This document shows, piece after piece, positions 59,642-64,000 of a stretch of DNA of 64,000 nt. Under the pieces are notes generated by a model. The model was not told where the DNA came from. It did no database searches and saw only the letters and a list, made by a program, of their open reading frames with translations. The first letter of the stretch is position 1. Every line of letters begins with the position of its first letter. This stretch comes from Promicromonospora panici (GTDB lineage: Bacteria; Actinomycetota; Actinomycetes; Actinomycetales; Cellulomonadaceae), in contig NZ_UWYY01000004.1 of NCBI RefSeq assembly GCF_900608595.1, positions 186,001 through 250,000 on the forward strand. Reading direction: 5' to 3'. Made by a program: the position numbers and the translations under genes.

Positions 59642-60946
59642 TCAACGGTTGAAGAACTGCATCGAGTACCGGCCGTCCGGCTGGTCCTCGCTGATCGGGT
59701 CGGCGTGGTCGTCCCAGTTCTTGAACTCCACGACGACGGGGCCGGCGGCCGCGGCCGCGACCTGGAACTCGTCACCGACGGCGAAGTAGCCGAGCGGCTG
59801 CTCGTTGAGGACGCTGTCTCTGCGATCGACGACGAGGAACGACGCGATGTCCGGGCACACGCCGTCGCTGTCGACACCTCGTTCGATGCCTGCCGCGACA
59901 TACGACCGGCCGCCGGGGACCATGCCGATCCCGAGTGCGATGGCGCCGATCCCCGCGCCGGTGCGGCATTGGGACGGCGGCAGGGCGTGCGACCAGAGGG
60001 TGGTCTGCGGGCGCCGACCGCTGTCCTCGAATCGCACCGAGCGGATCGAGTAGCCGGTCTCGGTCGCGACGGGCCAGACGACGCGCGTCGTCGACTCACC
60101 CGTGGCGAGGAGCCCGCGAATGCCGATGCGCATCTGGTACTCGTGCGGTTCGCTCGTGTGCGGCTGCCGCCAGACGCGGTTGCGCGCGATGATCGTCTCG
60201 CGGCCTCTGCCATCCGAGTCGATAGCGAGGTGCAGCTGGGTGTTCTCTCCGGTGCGGTTCACCGTCCCGACCAGCTGGCGCCTGCCCTCCGAGGTGGTAC
60301 CCGCACGCACGCTCGTCCGGACGATGCGCGAGTAGTAGTCGGTTGGCGTCGAGAACCCCACCGCCCAGACCGCCGTCGTCTTGCCCTGCTCGTTGATGAC
60401 GACGTCGGCGGGGTAGTCCGTGTACACATATCTGAGCTCCTGCACGACCCACTCGCCGCCGTGCGGGAGACGCGCCAGCATCGTCCTCCGCGGGTCGGAC
60501 AGCTTCAGGACCACCGCGACATCACCCGCGGAGTTGGCGTCCATGGTCGCCTCGCGGACCTCGCCGTCGTAGAACGTGGCGATGTCGCTCCACGCCTCAC
60601 CGTCGTGAACGCGGTACCGGGCGGGCCCGTCCACGGTGAACCTGACGTCCACGGCGTAGCCGTCAGCGCCCGTCGCCAGGCCGGCCCAGCTGGCGCCTTC
60701 GGTCTCGGTCCGGACCCAGTCGTTCCGGTACCCGTGCTCCAGATAGGAGATCGGCTTGTACCCCGGCTCCGAGTTCGCGTCGACGAAGACCCGGCCGGAC
60801 GGCGCGACGGAGACCTCCCGATGCGCCTCCTCGGGCCTCGGCTCCCAGCCGGGCAGCGGGTCGCCAGGCGCGGCCGACGCCGGTGGCGCGACCGCCCCCG
60901 CGACGAGAAATCCTGCCGCGAGAAGCACGACTACAGACCGACGCAT
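59642..60946 (-). CDS. Secreted protein of unknown function, paralogue 2
   Basis: 434 residues with TGGAGG before the ATG. The signal peptide ends near PASAAPGDP. The mature region matches its downstream neighbour block by block: GGEWVVQELRYVYTDYPADV, GRETIIARNRVWRQ, ATGESTTRVVWPV, GIGMVPGGRSYVAAG and terminal MQFFNR. The two arose by tandem duplication. No catalytic motif is recognised. Confidence 0.82.
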   Translation of the reverse strand: MRRSVVVLLAAGFLVAGAVAPPASAAPGDPLPGWEPRPEEAHREVSVAPSGRVFVDANSEPGYKPISYLEHGYRNDWVRTETEGASWAGLATGADGYAVDVRFTVDGPARYRVHDGEAWSDIATFYDGEVREATMDANSAGDVAVVLKLSDPRRTMLARLPHGGEWVVQELRYVYTDYPADVVINEQGKTTAVWAVGFSTPTDYYSRIVRTSVRAGTTSEGRRQLVGTVNRTGENTQLHLAIDSDGRGRETIIARNRVWRQPHTSEPHEYQMRIGIRGLLATGESTTRVVWPVATETGYSIRSVRFEDSGRRPQTTLWSHALPPSQCRTGAGIGAIALGIGMVPGGRSYVAAGIERGVDSDGVCPDIASFLVVDRRDSVLNEQPLGYFAVGDEFQVAAAAAGPVVVEFKNWDDHADPISEDQPDGRYSMQFFNR

Positions 60947-61290
60947 GAATGCCTCCAGGAGTCAGCGTCACGTGCCGCTGACACCCGGGGCCGGAGGCGT
61001 CGTCGCCCGAGGCCGGGGTGCGCGCGGCCTGCTTCGATGGTGGCACGGCCCCGCGGAGCCCGCGCGCCCATTCACCCTGGTCCGGACCGTTTCACCCCAT
61101 GTGTTGACGGCTCGCGCGTGAACCTCGGCGTCCGCTGGCTTGGCAGCAACTTCGGTCACATGTCATCGCGCGCAGATGAGATCGGTCGCCGACTTCGGTC
61201 CCATGCACCACCAGCAACCGACCGAAGTCACCGAGCCCCGTCACGCGCACCACCAGCACGCACCCCTCGGACCCCACTTCGAACCCGGAT
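60947..61290. other. Intergenic region with repeated ACTTCGGTC
   Basis: No gene is visible in this 344-bp stretch. ACTTCGGTC occurs at 61149-61157 and 61192-61200, and inverted (GACCGAAGT) at 61220-61228. The last two form a perfect 9-bp stem with a 19-bp loop. The region lies between the divergent secreted-protein and yceI genes and may hold operators for either. Confidence 0.45.
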
Positions 61291-61316
61291 TGAACCGATC
61301 TCCCCATTCACCCGTA
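61291..61316 (+). promoter_or_regulatory. Candidate ECF (SigL-like) promoter
   Basis: TGAACC (61291-61296), a 16-bp spacer and CGTA (61313-61316) match the pattern described for the mycobacterial SigL promoter (TGAACC-N16-18-CGT). It lies about 50 bp before yceI, the first gene of a run containing an ECF sigma and its anti-sigma, so the sigma factor probably drives its own operon. Confidence 0.5.
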
Positions 61317-61368
61317 GTGAGGGGCAGAGGCCGGCAACGGGTCGGCCTGCGAACGAGAGGGGCGGAGC

Positions 61369-62052
61369 GTGCGCAGAGGGACAAAGGTGGCGGTCGGTAT
61401 CGGTGCGGCGGTAGTCGTGGTCGGTGGGGCGGCAGCAATCTGGGGACCGGGCCTGTACGCGGACTGGGCCAACAGCGCGGCGGCGGAGGAGCCCACGCTC
61501 GAGCAGTCGGCGGTTCCGCTGCCCGACGCCGAGGCGGCCGCCGGCACCTGGACCGTCGGCGACGGGTCGTTCGCCGGGTACCGCGTCGACGAGGTGCTGA
61601 ACGGCGAGGACGTGACGGTCACGGGTCGTACCGAGGAGGTGACCGGCTCGGTCACGGTCGCGGACGGCTCGATCACCGACGCCGCCATCGAGGTCGACAT
61701 CGCGAGCGTGGCGACCGACGAGGCCCCCCGCGACGCGTACTTCCGCGACACGGCGATGCAGGTCGGCGAGTTCCCGACGGCGACCTTCGAGCTCACTGAG
61801 CCGGCGCCGATCGAGGAGGGCGCCACCGCCGTCGAGCTGACGGGCGACCTCACCATCCACGGCGTCACGCAGACCGCCACCGTCGAGGCCGAGGTCGCGG
61901 GAGACGCGACCAGCGGCGACCCCGTGCAGGTCATCGGCAGCGTTCCGATCACGTTCGCCGACTTCGGCGTCGAAGCGCCGTCGCTGGGCTTCGTGACGGT
62001 GGAGGATGAGGGCAGCATCGAGTTCTCGCTGCAGCTCCAGCCCGGGCAGTAA
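61369..62052 (+). CDS. YceI-family protein
   Basis: 227 residues, GTG start with GGCGGAG upstream. An N-terminal membrane segment (about 6-28) anchors an extracytoplasmic YceI lipocalin-like barrel: GTWTVGDGSFAGYRVDEVL, YFRDTAMQVGEFPTATFELT and DLTIHGVTQTATVEAEV. The fold binds isoprenoids or other amphiphiles in its hollow barrel. It is 49 bp upstream of the ECF sigma gene and probably part of the same transcript. Confidence 0.88.
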   Translation: MRRGTKVAVGIGAAVVVVGGAAAIWGPGLYADWANSAAAEEPTLEQSAVPLPDAEAAAGTWTVGDGSFAGYRVDEVLNGEDVTVTGRTEEVTGSVTVADGSITDAAIEVDIASVATDEAPRDAYFRDTAMQVGEFPTATFELTEPAPIEEGATAVELTGDLTIHGVTQTATVEAEVAGDATSGDPVQVIGSVPITFADFGVEAPSLGFVTVEDEGSIEFSLQLQPGQ

Positions 62053-62101
62053 CGGGGCGACGCGAGCGGCGGCGGGACCATGACCAGGAGAGGATCTGCC
62101 T

Positions 62102-62602
62102 GTGGGCGCCGAGGATGAGCTCCTCGCAGCGGTGCACGACACACATGCCGGTGCGCTGTACCGGTACGTCGTGCGCCGCACGGGCGACGAGGAGGAGGCG
62201 CGCGACGTCGTGCAGGAGACCCTGCTACGCGCGTGGCGGCACCCCGAGGTGCTCGAACGGTCCGAGGAGCACGTGCGCGCCTGGCTGTTCACGGTCGCCC
62301 GGAACCTCGTCGTCGACCACCTGCGCAGCGCCCGCCGCAACCGCGAGCACACCGGTCACGTGCCCGACCGCGAGGAGCGTGACGCGACCCAGGCCGTCCT
62401 CGACTCCTGGCTCGTCGCCGACGCGCTGGTGTCACTGTCGCCGGCGCACCGGGCGGTGGTCGTGGGCGCGTACTACGGCGGCCGCTCGGTCGCCGAGCTC
62501 GCCACCGAGCTGGGCATCGCGCCCGGGACGGTGAAGTCGCGGCTGCACTACGGGCTGCGTGCGCTGCGCCTGGCGCTGCAGGAGAAAGGAGTCACATCAT
62601 GA
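62102..62602 (+). CDS. ECF-family RNA polymerase sigma factor
   Basis: 166 residues, GTG start with AGGAGAGGA upstream. Region 2 contains YRYVVRRTGDEEEARDVVQE and RAWLFTVARNLVVDHLRSAR; region 4 contains GRSVAELATELGIAPGTVKS and RLHYGLRALRLAL. It resembles the SigK/SigL group of actinobacteria. Its stop overlaps the anti-sigma start (ATGA), the classic coupled arrangement. The promoter at 61291 suggests autoregulation. Confidence 0.9.
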   Translation: MGAEDELLAAVHDTHAGALYRYVVRRTGDEEEARDVVQETLLRAWRHPEVLERSEEHVRAWLFTVARNLVVDHLRSARRNREHTGHVPDREERDATQAVLDSWLVADALVSLSPAHRAVVVGAYYGGRSVAELATELGIAPGTVKSRLHYGLRALRLALQEKGVTS

Positions 62603-63447
62603 TCCCGGCGTCTGAGGCAGGACACGGCGGCGACTACTACGCCGAGTGGGACGCGGCGTACGTGCTCGGCGCCCTGAGCCCGAGCGACCGTCGCGCCTAT
62701 GAGCGGCACCTGGCCGACTGCGACGCGTGCCGCGCCGCCGTGGCCGAGCTCGCCGGCATGCCCGGCCTGCTCGGCACGCTCAGCCCGGCACATGCGGAGG
62801 CACTCGTCGCGGAGGCACCCGGAGCGGCGGAGCTGCCCGACGGCGGTCCGGCCGGCCCGTCCGGCGTCGGCCGGGATGGCGACTCCCGTGGCGACACCGG
62901 TGCCGAGCTCGCGCCGGTGATCCCGCTCGCGAGCCTCGCCCACGCGGCCCGCAGGTCCCGGTTCCGACGCCGGACGCTGGGCGCCGTGGCCGCGAGCGCC
63001 CTGGTCATCGCGGGGACGATCGGCGGTTCCGTGCTGACCGACCGTGGTGTGTTCGGCTCGCCGGACGGTGCGGGCACGACGCCGCCGTCGGCTGCCGTCG
63101 TGGATGCCCGGACGATCCAGCTGCGCCCCGTGGCCGGGGCGGACATGCGTGCCCAGCTGGTCGCCACGCCCACCGACTACGGGACGAAGCTGGAGTGGCG
63201 CTGCCACTATCCGCCCAGGCCCGGGCAGCAGGGGTCCGATGGCGGCTACGTGCCGCCGGAGCCGATCAGGTACGAGCTCGTACTGGTCGGCCGGGACGGT
63301 GCGCGCACCGTCGCGGCGACGTGGACGTGGTCGGGCGGTACGTCGCCGGGCCTGGACGCGTCGTCGGCGCTGCCGCTGACCGATATGGACCGGATCGAGA
63401 TCACTCTCGACGGGCAGGAGGAAGCGCTCGCCACGGCGACGCTATGA
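62599..63447 (+). CDS. Zinc-finger anti-sigma factor
   Basis: 282 residues. The N-terminal anti-sigma domain has the ZAS motif HLADCDACRAAV (HxxxCxxC) with an upstream YAEWDAAYVLGALSPSDRRA helix. A single membrane segment at about 128-148 (LGAVAASALVIAGTIGGSVL) places a C-terminal RskA-like domain outside (TIQLRPVAGADMRAQLVAT). It holds the ECF sigma inactive at the membrane, and proteolysis would release it (family knowledge). Its end overlaps the convergent nitroreductase-like gene by 6 bp. Confidence 0.88.
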   Translation: MIPASEAGHGGDYYAEWDAAYVLGALSPSDRRAYERHLADCDACRAAVAELAGMPGLLGTLSPAHAEALVAEAPGAAELPDGGPAGPSGVGRDGDSRGDTGAELAPVIPLASLAHAARRSRFRRRTLGAVAASALVIAGTIGGSVLTDRGVFGSPDGAGTTPPSAAVVDARTIQLRPVAGADMRAQLVATPTDYGTKLEWRCHYPPRPGQQGSDGGYVPPEPIRYELVLVGRDGARTVAATWTWSGGTSPGLDASSALPLTDMDRIEITLDGQEEALATATL

Positions 63448-63951
63448 GTGCACGTGCGGCTCGGGGTGCGGTTCGGGCCGCGGTTCCAGGATCACGACCG
63501 CCGTCTCGACCGAGCGGAGCGCGGCGTAGCCGTCGAGGTTCGCGTCGATCTCCTGCCACCTGGCCCACAGCCGCTCCCGCTCCTCGCCCCGGGCGGCCCT
63601 GGCGGTGACGAACCGGGATCCGTCGGCCAGGTCCACGGTGGCCTCGGGATGTGCCTGGAGATTGAGCCACCAGGCCGGTTCGCCGTCGGCCCAGCCGTTC
63701 ATCGCCAGGGTGATGAGGTTCGGGCCGTCCTCGACGTAGGCCAGGATCACGCTGTGCTCGCATCCGGTGCGGCGGCCCGTCGTGATCACGCGCAGGGTGC
63801 CCCAGCTGCGTGCCCTCGGACGACGGAGGCCCACCCGGCCCGCCGTGACCCGGTACAGACCGCGATGCAGCGCCCACGCGGTGCGGACGAACCAGCGCGG
63901 TGGGACCCGCGGCGCTGCCTCGCGCTCGGCTGACTTGTGTTCGTTCGACAC
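63442..63951 (-). CDS. Deazaflavin (F420)-dependent nitroreductase family protein
   Basis: 169 residues, GTG start. The DDN-type split beta-barrel shows TTGRRTGCEHSVILAYVEDG (F420 phosphate-binding TxGRRSG), NLITLAMNGWADGEPAWWLN and LQAHPEATVDLADG. Family members use reduced F420 to reduce quinones or nitro compounds. It ends with a His/Pro/Glu-rich tail (PRPEPHPEPHVHS). The last 49 bases of the window show nothing further. Confidence 0.88.
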   Translation of the reverse strand: MSNEHKSAEREAAPRVPPRWFVRTAWALHRGLYRVTAGRVGLRRPRARSWGTLRVITTGRRTGCEHSVILAYVEDGPNLITLAMNGWADGEPAWWLNLQAHPEATVDLADGSRFVTARAARGEERERLWARWQEIDANLDGYAALRSVETAVVILEPRPEPHPEPHVHS

Positions 63952-64000
63952 GCTGACCCTCCGGGCTCGGATCGAGCCGCCTGCCAGTGCTCCACCCTCG

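Noticed and set aside
1..64000. CRISPR arrays, tRNA or rRNA genes, complete insertion sequences, prophage
   Set aside because: No regularly spaced repeats, cloverleaf sequences, transposase or phage genes were seen. Only palindromic elements and gene remnants were found.

Overview
The window is about 72% GC and densely coded. It has SD-led GTG/TTG starts, possible leaderless genes, CUT1 sugar importers without their own ATPase, an F420-type nitroreductase-like protein, an ECF sigma/anti-sigma pair and IclR, LacI, TetR, XRE and CGNR regulators. This fits a free-living saprophytic actinobacterium, probably Micrococcales (inference from gene content; no rRNA, tRNA, CRISPR array or complete insertion sequence was seen).

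Layout. 1-2.4 kb: a cytochrome P450 cut by the window edge, an IclR regulator and a truncated carboxymuconolactone-decarboxylase remnant. 2.6-4.1 kb: an ATPase/DUF234 nuclease-like protein with a perfect AT-rich palindrome over its promoter. 4.1-9.0 kb: lipid kinase, alkyl-DHAP-synthase-like flavoprotein, TetR and GlpD, the same gene set as Mycobacterium tuberculosis Rv2252-Rv2249c. 9.1-11 kb: Map, a small leaderless XRE protein and a PAP2 phosphatase. 11-17.5 kb: a LacI-controlled beta-galactoside locus (two permeases, a binding lipoprotein, GH35 beta-galactosidase). 17.5-21.2 kb: an LplABC-type importer. 21.4-29.8 kb: a histidine-utilisation operon (hutH-hutU-M20 amidohydrolase-hutF-hutI) with a divergent IclR gene. 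29.8-34.5 kb: a third CUT1 importer with a large uncharacterised protein. 34.7-41.7 kb: a sugar-acid (L-idonate/gluconate-like) catabolic locus with its own IclR regulator and two matching operators.

41.8-43.5 kb: two ClpP paralogues, the second lacking the catalytic serine, beside a ClgR/PopR-like regulator ending in an ALAA degron; one palindromic box, CTGCTnnnAGCAG, lies upstream of both units. 43.7-54 kb is a patchwork: a lipoprotein, an internally deleted ABC exporter, an APH-like kinase, a histidine-phosphatase homologue, an orphan MurG-like glycosyltransferase, an UppS paralogue coupled to an unusual CysS, a GNAT, a VOC protein, a 5'-truncated HAD gene and peptide deformylase. 54-61 kb: a frameshifted small membrane protein, an epoxide hydrolase divergent from a CGNR regulator with two operators, small genes, a P-loop kinase and two tandem secreted paralogues plus a third remnant. 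61-64 kb: yceI-ECF sigma-anti-sigma behind a SigL-like promoter, then a deazaflavin-dependent nitroreductase-family protein.

Three copies of a roughly 66-bp palindromic element with a conserved loop sit between genes (17.5, 22.7, 27.2 kb); other strong palindromes lie at 15.5, 24.2 and 54.2 kb. Several loci (2.0, 45.05, 53.35, 54.4, 58.3 kb) carry deletion or frameshift scars, so parts of the window are decaying.
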